Source of the DNA: Bradyrhizobium sp. NP1
Lineage (GTDB): Bacteria; Pseudomonadota; Alphaproteobacteria; Rhizobiales; Xanthobacteraceae
DNA length: 64,000 bases
Reading direction: 5' to 3'
Assembly: GCF_030378205.1 (NCBI RefSeq)
Contig: NZ_CP127385.1
Coordinates: forward strand, 2,086,001-2,150,000
The notes beneath the pieces are model-generated. The model did no database searches, was not told the DNA's origin, and worked only from the letters and a program-made list of their open reading frames with translations. The position numbers and the translations under genes were made by a program. Of the stretch, positions 7,062 to 15,883 are shown piece by piece; positions within the stretch are counted from its first letter, which is position 1; every line of letters begins with the position of its first letter.

Positions 7062-9278
7062 TCACTCGGAGCCCTGGTGCGCGGCCGCGGTCGCCGGCTG
7101 CGAGCTCGCCTCCTGCGCCGCCGCCGGGCGCTCAGGCGATTTCGCGATCGTGGTCGCAGTCCCACCGTCGAAGCGCAACCGATAGATCTGGAAGTTCTCC
7201 ATCACGCGCTGCACATAGTTGCGGGTCTCGGCGAACGGGATGCGCTCCACCCAGTCGACCGGATCGATGTTGGGATCGCGCGGGTCGCCATAGCTCTTCA
7301 CCCACTGCCGCACGCGGCCGCGCCCGGCATTGTAGCCGGCAAACGTCATGATCTGCGAGCCGGCATATTCGCGCCATAGCGCGGAGAGCTCGGCGGCGCC
7401 CATCTGCGTGTTGTAGACCGAGTCGGAAACCATGCGGTCCCAGTCGTAGCTGACGCCGACGCGTTTCGCCGTATCGCGCCCGGCTTCCGGCGTGACCTGC
7501 ATCAGCCCGACGGCGTTGGCCGCCGAGCGGTCGCGCGGATTGAAGGCGCTCTCGGTACGCGCCACTGCATAGATCATCGAAAGCTCGATCTCGGGGCCGA
7601 CCTGCTTGTGCGGGGGGATGCCGATGGTCGGGAAGGCGTAAAGGTCGAGCGCGAGGCCGCGACCGAGCGCGGCCTTGCCGACCTCGAGCATCGAGCGTGC
7701 GTCGTTGTTCTGGCCGGCAAGCTCGCCGATCGCGGCAAGCGTCACCGCATCGGTGCACTGCTCGCCGAGGTCGGCGGCTAAGCTGACGACGACGTCGCGC
7801 TCGCCGATCGCATAGAGGATCTCGGCGGCGCGCACCAGTTCCTGCTTCAGCGCGGGGCTCTTCGCCTGCTCGGGCTGCGGCGGCGCGCGCAGCTCGATGT
7901 GGGCGAGACCGAGCCGGGCACGCGCAAGCTGGCCGTAATAGGCGGTGGGGTGGCGCGCGGCCGCCTCGTAGGCCGTGCGCATCGCATTCTTGTCGCCCGC
8001 TTCCTCCGCGGCGCGGCCGCGCCAGTAGTTCGCCCGCGCCAGGATGATCGGATCGGTCGAGCCGTCGTCGATATGGGCAAAATGCGCACGCGCCTTCCCC
8101 GCATCCTTCAGGTAGCGCAATGCGATCCAGCCGGGCAGGAAGTGGGATTCGGCCTGGTAGTTCTTGTTGGCCGGCGGAGCCGCGTCGCGTACCACGTCAT
8201 AGGCGTTTTCATATTGGCCGACGTCGAGCAGCCTGCGCGCCAGCGTGCGCCGTTCGCGCCACCATTCGTCGGTGTCCTGCTGCGTCATGGTCTCGGGAGC
8301 TGCGATCTGCACCAGCCGCACGGCGTCGGCCAGGCGATCGTGCTTTGTCATCCAGTGCAGGCGGCACAGCGTGTAGCCGAGGTCCTTGCGTGCGTCGCTC
8401 GCAACGCCGTCGAGCAGGTCGAGCGCCTTGCCGGCATCGCCAGCCGAGGCGGCACAGGCCTTGACGATCGCGACCTCGTCGTCACCGAGCCGGCGCGCCG
8501 CGCGCATCGCCGCGCCGAAATCCTTGGCGCCGATGCGCTTGTCCATCCGCGCGCGATGATCCTCGCGCGTAACGAGGTCGCGAAAGGTGTCGAGCGCCTC
8601 GGTCTCGGTGCGCTCGACGAGTTCCTCCGAGCGCCACGCCTCGCGCGCCTGGCGCATGGCGCCGTCGCGGTCGCCTTCGGCAAGCAGCGTGCGCGCCAGC
8701 GCAAAGCGGCCTTTGGCCGTGGCGGGCTGGTCCTGCGTGAAGCGATGCACCGTCGCTCCGTCGCTCTTTTCCTGCCACAGCCGCGCTTCGGCGCGGCGTC
8801 GCATCCGCGGCACGCCGGGCCAGCCCGGACTGTCGGCGACGAAGGCGGCGTAGCGGTTGAAGGGCGCAGTCGATTCGGAATCGCGCAGGATGAACCATTC
8901 GGCGAGCTTGCGCGCCGCCGGCTCGCCGATCGCCTTGGCTGCATCTGAGGCGTCGTTGGTCTTTCCCTTGCGCGCGAGATCGAACACGTCCTTGACCACG
9001 GCGAGGTCACCGGTCAGCGGCGGCGTTTCGGGACGCGGCGCCGGCTCGCGTTCGGCGGCCTTCGCCTTGTGCCGCGACTTCTCGGCGTGCTTCGCGTGCT
9101 TGCTCTCGGCGTGCTTTTCGTGCTTGCCCTTGCTGCTCTTCTCGGCCTTGTGCTGCCGGGTCGCAGCGGCCTTGTTGGCGTGCTGGGCCGGCTTGGCGCG
9201 CGCCAGCGCGTCTGCGGAAAATGCGCCGAGCGCAAGCAGGGCGCAAACGCAGGTCATCGGCCGAAAAGCCTGGTACAT
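7062..9278 (-). CDS. Soluble lytic transglycosylase, Slt70-like, with Lys/His-rich N-terminal linker
   Basis: A 738-residue periplasmic transglycosylase. Residues 1-27 form a signal peptide (SADALARA). Residues ~42-74 are an unusual Lys/His/Ala-rich stretch with repeated KHxKHAE-like units. An alpha-superhelical region (~90-540) of the Slt70 type follows. The C-terminal SLT domain has the catalytic glutamate in ARTESAFNPRDRSAANAVGLMQV at about residue 570, plus the motif AGYNAGRGRVRQW. The ATG at 9278 is preceded by a strong GGGGGGAG; the frame reaches 9611 but the extra part lacks a signal peptide. The Lys/His linker may bind wall polymers or metal, which is inference. Confidence 0.92.
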   Translation of the reverse strand: MYQAFRPMTCVCALLALGAFSADALARAKPAQHANKAAATRQHKAEKSSKGKHEKHAESKHAKHAEKSRHKAKAAEREPAPRPETPPLTGDLAVVKDVFDLARKGKTNDASDAAKAIGEPAARKLAEWFILRDSESTAPFNRYAAFVADSPGWPGVPRMRRRAEARLWQEKSDGATVHRFTQDQPATAKGRFALARTLLAEGDRDGAMRQAREAWRSEELVERTETEALDTFRDLVTREDHRARMDKRIGAKDFGAAMRAARRLGDDEVAIVKACAASAGDAGKALDLLDGVASDARKDLGYTLCRLHWMTKHDRLADAVRLVQIAAPETMTQQDTDEWWRERRTLARRLLDVGQYENAYDVVRDAAPPANKNYQAESHFLPGWIALRYLKDAGKARAHFAHIDDGSTDPIILARANYWRGRAAEEAGDKNAMRTAYEAAARHPTAYYGQLARARLGLAHIELRAPPQPEQAKSPALKQELVRAAEILYAIGERDVVVSLAADLGEQCTDAVTLAAIGELAGQNNDARSMLEVGKAALGRGLALDLYAFPTIGIPPHKQVGPEIELSMIYAVARTESAFNPRDRSAANAVGLMQVTPEAGRDTAKRVGVSYDWDRMVSDSVYNTQMGAAELSALWREYAGSQIMTFAGYNAGRGRVRQWVKSYGDPRDPNIDPVDWVERIPFAETRNYVQRVMENFQIYRLRFDGGTATTIAKSPERPAAAQEASSQPATAAAHQGSE

Positions 9279-9928
9279 TCCGAACTCCCCCCGCGAACCG
9301 CGTTGATCGAATCCGGAAGTTCGCAACATTTCGCGGCTGGCACCTTGCGAACGCTGGATTCGGAAGGACACTGGAAACCTACGACTCTGGTGCGTCTCGT
9401 TCACAAGCTCTCTTTGAAGAGTCAGCCGCGAAACTGAAGAGATCTTGCAGACGCCACACCAGCCGGATGATTCATCCGGATAAGCTGCTCGACAACGGTA
9501 GCACAGCCCGCAACCGTCGCTGTGCCGTTTCGGCAACAATGCCGCAAAACGTTGCGGCGGCCGGAACCAAAGCAATGGAATTGGGTGATTTTCAGACGCT
9601 GCTTCGCCCAAGTTTCGCCTTCAACTGGCCCCTGACGCGACAGCAGCCGGCGGCGCCGACACGCGTCGCGTCGGGATGCGTGGCGCGGTGATGCGCGGCG
9701 CGCTCATCCTTGATGCTCTGCATCGGCGGCTCGACGCTCGGCGCGTCCGACGTTGCACTTGGCGCGGTCGGCACCGCTGCCGTCGCTGCGCCTGCTCGGG
9801 CCCGAAAGACCCGGGCGCAATCGGCGCGCCCCAGAATGCGTCATACCTCCTCCTTGACAATTGAATGGGGAGCGGACGGCAAGGCGTGGCATCCTGCGCC
9901 CGCGCGGGCGACGGCAACGGGGAGAGCC
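9279..9928. other. 650-bp non-coding region between slt and the HiPIP gene
   Basis: Apparently non-coding. It holds the slt promoter side, a 17-base palindrome at 9473-9489, a 7-bp inverted repeat (GCACAGC 9511-9517, GCTGTGC 9529-9535), and a TTGACA-like box near 9853 upstream of the HiPIP gene. Short open frames in 9590-9980 have arginine-rich, shadow-like translations and no recognisable homology. I see no RNA gene. Confidence 0.5.
9473..9489. promoter_or_regulatory. 17-base palindrome, possible operator
   Basis: CCGGATGA and TCATCCGG flank a single T, forming a perfect inverted repeat 195 bases upstream of the slt start. There is no T tract, so it is not a terminator. No regulator is adjacent. 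Confidence 0.35.
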
Positions 9929-10183
9929 ATGGCGGCACAGCGGACACGGCGAAAAATTCTGTCGGCCGCGGTTGCCGGCGCATCGACGGCGTTGTTCTCG
10001 CGCCTCGCGCAGGCGCAGGCCTCCGACAAGATGACGCTGGCGCAGGCCGAATACCAGGATCACCCGAACGGCATCTATAGCTGCGGCATGTGCACGCTGT
10101 TCGTGGCGCCGAAGGCTTGCAAGGTGGTCGAAGGCGAGGTCTCGCGCGACGGCTGGTGCAAGGCTTTCGCGCTCGCGGATTGA
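9929..10183 (+). CDS. High-potential iron-sulfur protein (HiPIP), Tat-exported
   Basis: An 84-residue precursor of a small periplasmic electron carrier. The N-terminus has a twin-arginine-type signal (RTRRKILSAAVAGAS) ending near AQA at ~31, as expected for a protein exported with its 4Fe-4S cluster. The mature part of ~54 residues has four cysteines, C52, C55, C64 and C77 (SCGMC, AC, WC), in the HiPIP C-x2-C-x8-C-x12-C pattern, preceded by a DHPNGIYSCG-like approach. GGGGAGAG precedes the ATG. HiPIPs shuttle electrons between bc1 or other quinol oxidoreductases and terminal acceptors; the bc1 genes lie ~33 kb away, so no operon link exists. Its partner here is unknown. Confidence 0.88.
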   Translation: MAAQRTRRKILSAAVAGASTALFSRLAQAQASDKMTLAQAEYQDHPNGIYSCGMCTLFVAPKACKVVEGEVSRDGWCKAFALAD

Positions 10184-10295
10184 AGCACGGCTCTCTGCAA
10201 TCACCGCCTCATCCTCTCGCCGTTTCATCTCCGTCCTGGCCCGTGCCTTCGCACGAGCCATCACTGCAGCTGCCCGCGGGCCGCCAAAATCCGGC

Positions 10296-10340
10296 TTGAC
10301 AGCGGGCGTCATCGTGTATTGACTAACTAGTTAGTAAATA
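10296..10340 (+). promoter_or_regulatory. Promoter region and 14-bp perfect palindrome, probable TetR operator
   Basis: ACTAACTAGTTAGT at 10322-10335 is a perfect 14-bp palindrome. A TTGACA box lies at 10296-10301 and a weak TATTGA at 10317-10322, with a rather short spacer. The palindrome is 29 bases upstream of the hydantoinase A start, where a repressor would block transcription. The operon encodes its own TetR-family regulator (14193-14873), the natural candidate to bind here. Confidence 0.65.
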
Positions 10341-10364
10341 CAGGTTGGAAACACAGGGCTTGGC

Positions 10365-12458
10365 ATGGCGACCTCCGCCTCCGCTGCCGGATTTCGCATT
10401 GCGGTCGATATCGGCGGCACGTTCACCGATATCGCGCTGCTCACCGATGAAGGCCTGATCCATCAGAGCAAGGTTTCCTCGACGCCTTCCGATCCGTCCG
10501 TCGCCGTTGTCGAGGGCGTCGGGCAGCTTCTCGCCGAGCTTGCGATCGCGCCGTCGGCGGTCCGCGAGGTGCTGCACGGCACGACCGTCGGCTCCAACAC
10601 CATCCTGCAGCGCAAGGGCGCGCGCACCGGCTTGATCACCACGCGCGGCTTTCGCGACGTGCTGGAGATCGGGCGCATCCGCATGCCCGACATGTTCGAT
10701 CTCACCTGGGACAAACCGAAACCGCTGGTGCCGCGCCGGCACCGGCTCGAAGTGATCGAGCGCATGGCGGCTGATGGAGAGGTGATCGAGCCGCTCTCGG
10801 AAGATAGCGTCATCGCCGCGGGCGAGGCACTGGTCGCCGCGGGAATCGAGGCGGTCGCGATCGCCTTCATCAACAGCTATCGCAATCCGGCGCATGAATT
10901 GGAGGCGGAAAGCATCCTGCGCAAGAAATTCTCGCAGCTCCTGGTGACGACCTCCTGCGCCGTGCTGCCGGAGATGAAGGAATATGAGCGCACCTCCACC
11001 ACGGTCGTGAACGCCTACCTGCTCTCGGCGATGCGCAGTTACCTGCAGAGGCTGGAAAGCGGGCTGCGCGGTATAGGCGTGCATGCGCCGATCCTGGTGA
11101 TGACCTCGAACGGCGGCATGCTGGCGGCAGGCGTAACCTGCGACAAGCCGGTGCTGGTGGTGGCTTCCGGCCCCGCCGGCGGCGTGATCGGCGCGGCGCG
11201 GCTCGGGGTGGCGCGCGACGACAGCGACGTCATCGTGTTCGACATGGGCGGCACCACGGCGAAGGCCGTCATCATCGAGGACGGCCGTCCGACCATGACC
11301 TCGGAATACGAATTCCGCGACGGCATCTCGACCTCGAGCCGTTTCATCAAGGCCGGCGGCTACATGCTGAAAGTGCCGGCGATCGACATCGCCGAGGTTG
11401 GCGCGGGCGGCGGCTCGCTTGCCGGCATCGACAAGGGCGGCCTGCTGGTGGTCGGTCCGGAATCGGCGGGCGCGGCCCCAGGCCCCGCCTGCTACGGTCT
11501 CGGCAACGAGCGGCCCACGGTGACTGACGCCAATGTCGTGCTCGGCTTCATCAATGACAGTGCGCTTGCCGGCGGCAAACTCGCGATCGACCGCGGCCTG
11601 AGCGAGAAGGCGATCCGCCATCACGTCGGCGATCCGCTCGGCCTGCCGCTGTCCGATGCCGCGCACGGCATCCGCGCTGTGGCCAATGCGGCGATGGCGC
11701 GCGCGGTGCGAGCCGTCACCGTCGAGCGCGGCCGTGACCCCCGCGACCTCACCTTGATGGCGTTCGGCGGCAATGGCGGCGTGCATGCGCCCGATCTTGC
11801 GCGGCTGCTCGGCATTCCGCGCGTGGTGGTGCCGCCGATGTCCGGCATCTTCAGCGCGATCGGAATGCTGGCTTCCGACATCGAGCACACGGCGCTGAAG
11901 GTTGTGAGCCGCCGCCTCGACAGGATGAGCGCGGCCGACCTCAAGGCGATCAAGGCCGGGCTGCAGCGCGAGGTCGCCGCGCGGCTGGCCGACGACGGCT
12001 ATCGCGCCGGCCGCACCGCGTTTCTCTGGGAAGCGGATCTGCGCCATGAGGGGCAGGCGACCGAGCTGACCGTGCCGTTCGAGGGCGACGATCTCGATGA
12101 CATCCGCGAGCGCTTCGTCGCCGAATACCTGAAGACCTACGGCTATCGCGACACCACGCCGATCGAATTGATGAAGCTGCGCGTCGCGGGCCGGGGCTTG
12201 CGCGACAACCGGCTCGATTTCGGCGCCATAAAGATCGCAGATCGCGCGAGCGCGACGCGCGCCGCGACACGGCGGATCTCGTTTGCTCGCGGCGAGCCTG
12301 CGGTCGAGGTCGAGGTTGTCGGCCGCAACGCGGTCGGCAGCGCCGCGCGGCCGGGGCCGCTGATCATCGATGAATTCGATGCGACGGTGGTGGTGCCGCC
12401 GGATGCGCGGGTGCATCGCGATGCCATCGGCTGCATCGTGCTGGAGTTCGACGCATGA
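10365..12458 (+). CDS. Hydantoinase/oxoprolinase A-type subunit (HyuA-like)
   Basis: A 697-residue subunit of the ATP-dependent N-methylhydantoinase/5-oxoprolinase/acetone- and acetophenone-carboxylase superfamily. The actin-fold ATP site is visible at the N-terminus (RIAVDIGGTFTDIALL, residues ~10-25) and again in VIVFDMGGTTAKA. Other family motifs are HGTTVGSNTILQRKGA, SGPAGGVIGA and GPESAGAAPGPACYG. Members use ATP to activate a cyclic amide or carbonyl. The real substrate here is unknown. AGGG precedes the ATG. It overlaps the B subunit by 4 bases (ATGA), so the two are translationally coupled. The ABC importer downstream suggests that the substrate is taken up from outside. Confidence 0.9.
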   Translation: MATSASAAGFRIAVDIGGTFTDIALLTDEGLIHQSKVSSTPSDPSVAVVEGVGQLLAELAIAPSAVREVLHGTTVGSNTILQRKGARTGLITTRGFRDVLEIGRIRMPDMFDLTWDKPKPLVPRRHRLEVIERMAADGEVIEPLSEDSVIAAGEALVAAGIEAVAIAFINSYRNPAHELEAESILRKKFSQLLVTTSCAVLPEMKEYERTSTTVVNAYLLSAMRSYLQRLESGLRGIGVHAPILVMTSNGGMLAAGVTCDKPVLVVASGPAGGVIGAARLGVARDDSDVIVFDMGGTTAKAVIIEDGRPTMTSEYEFRDGISTSSRFIKAGGYMLKVPAIDIAEVGAGGGSLAGIDKGGLLVVGPESAGAAPGPACYGLGNERPTVTDANVVLGFINDSALAGGKLAIDRGLSEKAIRHHVGDPLGLPLSDAAHGIRAVANAAMARAVRAVTVERGRDPRDLTLMAFGGNGGVHAPDLARLLGIPRVVVPPMSGIFSAIGMLASDIEHTALKVVSRRLDRMSAADLKAIKAGLQREVAARLADDGYRAGRTAFLWEADLRHEGQATELTVPFEGDDLDDIRERFVAEYLKTYGYRDTTPIELMKLRVAGRGLRDNRLDFGAIKIADRASATRAATRRISFARGEPAVEVEVVGRNAVGSAARPGPLIIDEFDATVVVPPDARVHRDAIGCIVLEFDA

Positions 12459-14203
12459 AGGTTGATCCCGTCACATTCGCGGTCATCAAGAGCGGGCTCG
12501 ATTCGATCGCCGACGACATGGCCTATACCGTCGTGCGGATCGCGCGCTCGGAGATCGTCAAGGACGTGATGGATTTCTCGGCGGCGCTGTGTGCCGGCGA
12601 CGGCCAGATGGTGGCGCAGGCCAAGACCATCGCGCAGCATCTCGGCGCGATTCCCGAAGCCATGGCGGCCGTGCTGGAGAAGTATGAGGGCGACCTGCAT
12701 GATGGCGACGTCGTCATCATGAACGATCCCTATCACGGCGGCATGCACCTGCCCGACATCTTCATGTTCGTGCCGATCTTCCACGAGGGCAAGCGGCGCG
12801 CCTTTGCCGTCGTGATCTGCCACCACACCGATGTCGGCGGCCGCGTGCCCGGCTCCAACGCCTCCGATTCAACCGAGATCTATCAGGAGGGCCTGCGGCT
12901 CCCGCCGCTGAAGCTCTACGACCGCGGCGTGCTCAACACCACGCTGGAGACGCTGATCAAGATCAATGTGCGGGTTCCCGATCGCGTCTGGGGCGATCTG
13001 TCCGCGCAGTTCGCCGCCGCCCAGGTCGGCAAGCGCGGGCTGGAAAAGCTGTTCCAGCGCTACGGCGCCGACGAGGTCGACGCCTACATGCAGGAGCTGC
13101 TCGACTATGCCGAGCGGCTGACGCGCGAGGAGATCAGGACCTGGCCGCAAGGCACCTACCGTTTCATTGATCACATCGACAGCGACGGCTTTTCCGACAC
13201 GCCCATTCCGATCAAGGTCGCCGTCACCGTGAACGGCGACGGCACGCTGTTCGTCGACTACACCGGCTCCTCGCCGCAGGTGAAGGGCGCACTGAACTCC
13301 ACGCTCAGCTTCACCCATTCGCTGACCTATCTCAGCGTGCGCTGCGTGCTGCCAAAGGACGTGCCCAACAATGTCGGCCTGTTCCGCTGCATCAAGGTGA
13401 AGGCGCCGGAAGCCTCCGTGCTCAACCCCGTGATGCCGGCGCCCTGCGCGGCGCGGGCGCTGACCGGCTACCGCGTGTTCGATACCGTGCTGGGCGCGCT
13501 GGCGCAGATCGTGCCGGAGAGGGTGCCGGCGGCGGGCGAGGGCGGCAACAGCGTGATCTGCATCAGCGGCTTGCGGCCGAACCGGCAGCCCTTCATCATC
13601 GTCGACATGATCTGCGGCGCCTGGGGCGGACGTCCCGACAAGGACGGGCTCGAGGCCGTCACCAACGCCTCGCAAAACCTCTCCAACATGCCGGTCGAGG
13701 TGATGGAGGCCGAGCATCCGGTCCGCATCGAGGACTATTCCTTCGTGCCGGATAGCTGCGGCGCCGGACAATACCGTGGCGGCGTCGGCGTGCGCCGCAG
13801 CTACCGCATTCTCACCAACGAAGCGCTGCTGCAGATGCGCACCGACCGCGTCAAGTTCCTGCCTTATGGCTTGAGCGGCGGCGAGCCCGGCGGCGCCTCG
13901 CGCAATTTCATCGAGATCGGCAATGAACGGCGGCCGCTGCCCGGCAAGATCACGACGACGGTCGGCCGCGACACCCTGATCATTCACGAGCAGGCCGGCG
14001 CCGGCGGCTTCGGCGATCCGCTCTCGCGTGACGTCGCCAATGTCGAGGAGGATTTCCTCGACGGCAAGATCACCGCGTCCTTTGCCGAGAAGCACTACGG
14101 CGTGGTGTTCGGCGCGCGCGGCACGCTGGACGCAGATGCGACCGCAAGGCTACGGTCGCAGCGCGCCGCATCGAAGCCCCAAGGGGCGCGCCATGGAGCT
14201 TGA
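12455..14203 (+). CDS. Hydantoinase/oxoprolinase B-type subunit (HyuB-like)
   Basis: A 582-residue B subunit matching HyuB/the C-terminal half of 5-oxoprolinase. It starts MKVDPVTFAVIKSGLDSIADDMAYTVVRIARS and contains the family segments GDVVIMNDPYHGGMHLPDI, HHTDVGGRVPGSN and SCGAGQYRGGVGVRR. It would pair with the A subunit to form the active complex. Its start overlaps the A subunit stop, and its last 11 bases overlap the start of the TetR gene, so the three genes form one transcript. The length is normal for the family. Confidence 0.9.
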   Translation: MKVDPVTFAVIKSGLDSIADDMAYTVVRIARSEIVKDVMDFSAALCAGDGQMVAQAKTIAQHLGAIPEAMAAVLEKYEGDLHDGDVVIMNDPYHGGMHLPDIFMFVPIFHEGKRRAFAVVICHHTDVGGRVPGSNASDSTEIYQEGLRLPPLKLYDRGVLNTTLETLIKINVRVPDRVWGDLSAQFAAAQVGKRGLEKLFQRYGADEVDAYMQELLDYAERLTREEIRTWPQGTYRFIDHIDSDGFSDTPIPIKVAVTVNGDGTLFVDYTGSSPQVKGALNSTLSFTHSLTYLSVRCVLPKDVPNNVGLFRCIKVKAPEASVLNPVMPAPCAARALTGYRVFDTVLGALAQIVPERVPAAGEGGNSVICISGLRPNRQPFIIVDMICGAWGGRPDKDGLEAVTNASQNLSNMPVEVMEAEHPVRIEDYSFVPDSCGAGQYRGGVGVRRSYRILTNEALLQMRTDRVKFLPYGLSGGEPGGASRNFIEIGNERRPLPGKITTTVGRDTLIIHEQAGAGGFGDPLSRDVANVEEDFLDGKITASFAEKHYGVVFGARGTLDADATARLRSQRAASKPQGARHGA

Positions 14204-14873
14204 CGTGGTTGCATCGCCGCAGAAGGTCAGCCGCAATCCGGAGGCGAGCCGCGCCAGGATCCTGGAGGCGGCGCGGGTGGAGTTCGTCACCTATGGCTTG
14301 AGCGGCGGCCGCGTCGACCGCATCGCCGAGAGCAGCGGCGTCAACAAGAACCTGATCTACCACTATTTCGGGTCCAAGGACGCGCTGTACCTCGCGGTGC
14401 TCGAGCAGATCTATGCCGACTTGCGGGCGCGCCAGCAAGACCAGGATCTGCGCAACCTGCCGCCGGTCGAGGGCATGAAGCGGCTCGTCGCCAACACTTT
14501 CGATCATTTCGTGGCGACGCCCGATCTGATCCGGCTGATGAGCATCGAGAACATCCACTACGGCGAGCATCTGAAAAGCTCGCAGTCGACCAAGCAGCTC
14601 TATGGGGGATTGCTCGACACCATCCAGCTCCTGCTCAAGCGCGGTCAGGACCAGGGCGTGTTCCGCGCCGATGTCGATGCGGTCGATCTCTATCTGTCGA
14701 TCTCCGGGCTCGCCTATTTCTTCCTGTCGAACCAGCACACGCTGTCATGGCTGCTCGACCGCGACCTTGCGTCGCGCCGGCGCGTGCAAAAGCGGCGGCA
14801 TCATGTGGTGGAGATGGTGCTGAGCTATCTCATGGACGTGACGCCGCGGGAAAGCGGCGCCGGGCACAAGTAG
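14193..14873 (+). CDS. TetR/AcrR family transcriptional regulator
   Basis: A 226-residue regulator. The N-terminal helix-turn-helix spans ~19-70 (RARILEAARVEFVTYGLSGG, then RIAESSGVNKNLIYHYFGSK). The ligand-binding half contains TFDHFVATPDLIRLM and a C-terminal aromatic-rich segment, as in TetR_C-type families. I chose the ATG at 14193 (AGGGG upstream), which lies within the last codons of the B subunit; the frame is open from 14028 but the extra part is a shadow of that gene. Being inside the operon, it probably regulates it by binding the palindrome at 10322-10335. The likely inducer is the operon substrate. Confidence 0.9.
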   Translation: MELDVVASPQKVSRNPEASRARILEAARVEFVTYGLSGGRVDRIAESSGVNKNLIYHYFGSKDALYLAVLEQIYADLRARQQDQDLRNLPPVEGMKRLVANTFDHFVATPDLIRLMSIENIHYGEHLKSSQSTKQLYGGLLDTIQLLLKRGQDQGVFRADVDAVDLYLSISGLAYFFLSNQHTLSWLLDRDLASRRRVQKRRHHVVEMVLSYLMDVTPRESGAGHK

Positions 14874-14898
14874 ACAAACAGGGGGAGGAACACAGGAA

Positions 14899-15882
14899 AT
14901 GAGGCACACGTTACGCGCGATAGTCGCCGTCCTCGCGATGGCAGCACTGGCTGCTGGCAGCGGTGCGGCAGTGGCAGCAGACAAGCTCACGGTCAGGCTG
15001 GATTTCTCGCCATGGGGCGTCCAGGCCGCGATGCACCTGGCGCAGAACAAGGGCTGGTTCAAGGAAGCGGGCCTCGACGTCGACATTCAGGATGGCCGCG
15101 GCTCCGGCAATACCATCCAGCTCGTCAATGCCGGCCAGGCCGATGTCGGCCAGGTGCAGGTCGGCCTCGTCGGCTCGGCGCGGGCCAAGGGCGCGACCAT
15201 CCGCTCGATCGCGACGTTCCAGCGGCGCACCGATCTCTGCGTTCTCGTCGACAAGGACTCAGCCGTCAGCAAGGCCGCCGATCTGCGCGGCAAGACGGTC
15301 GTGGTGTTCGCGGCCAGCCCCTGGACGCCCTTCATCGACGTCTACCTGAAGTCGGCCGGGCTCACCCGCGACGATCTCAAGATCGACGTGGTCGATCCGG
15401 CGGCGCTCTGGGGCACCTATCTCGCCAAGCGCGCCGATGGGCTGATGTCGACGGTCGGCTCGGCGCTGCCGATCGCCGAGCAGAGCCGTCCCTCCAAGTG
15501 CCTGCTCGCTTCCGACGCCAACATCGCTTTCCCGGCCTATGGCCTGGTTGCCCGCGAGGATACCATCGCGAACAAAGGTGCCGCGCTGCGCAAGCTGATC
15601 CAGGTCGAGCAGCGCGCCTGGCAGCATCTGCGCACCAACCCTGATGACGGCGTCAAGGCGATGATTGCCGAGCGCCCCGACGCCCGGCTCGATCCGGCGG
15701 TGCTGCTTGGCCAGATCAAGCTGACGCTCGACTATTTCGACACGCCCGCCTCGAAGGGCAAGCCGATCGGCTGGCAGGCGCAGGAGGACTGGGAGGCGGC
15801 GCTGAAGTCAATGGAGGCCGCCGGCGTCGTCAATCCCGGTTGGAAGGCAGCGGACTACTACACCAATGCTCTCATCGAGTGA
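14899..15882 (+). CDS. ABC transporter substrate-binding protein (NMT1/THI5/SsuA-like)
   Basis: A 327-residue periplasmic binding protein. Residues 1-27 form a signal peptide ending AVA-AD. The mature start DKLTVRLDFSPWGVQAAMHLAQNKGWFKEAGLDVDIQDG is typical of the NMT1/THI5 class, which binds small organic sulfonates, pyrimidine or thiamine precursors, or aromatic acids. GGGGGAGGA precedes the start. It is followed directly by ATPase and permease genes. The match to the hydantoinase genes suggests that the ligand is a cyclic ureide, amide or related compound. That is inference from context. Confidence 0.9.
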   Translation: MRHTLRAIVAVLAMAALAAGSGAAVAADKLTVRLDFSPWGVQAAMHLAQNKGWFKEAGLDVDIQDGRGSGNTIQLVNAGQADVGQVQVGLVGSARAKGATIRSIATFQRRTDLCVLVDKDSAVSKAADLRGKTVVVFAASPWTPFIDVYLKSAGLTRDDLKIDVVDPAALWGTYLAKRADGLMSTVGSALPIAEQSRPSKCLLASDANIAFPAYGLVAREDTIANKGAALRKLIQVEQRAWQHLRTNPDDGVKAMIAERPDARLDPAVLLGQIKLTLDYFDTPASKGKPIGWQAQEDWEAALKSMEAAGVVNPGWKAADYYTNALIE

Positions 15883-15883
15883 C

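Noticed and set aside
9621..9983. A 120-residue minus-strand frame upstream of and into the HiPIP gene
   Set aside because: It is arginine- and proline-rich with no recognisable fold and overlaps the well-supported HiPIP start. It looks like a high-GC shadow frame.
10323..12416. A 697-codon minus-strand frame opposite hydantoinase A
   Set aside because: It mirrors the hydantoinase gene in the opposite strand and has low-complexity Arg/His/Ala composition. Long antisense frames are expected at this GC content.
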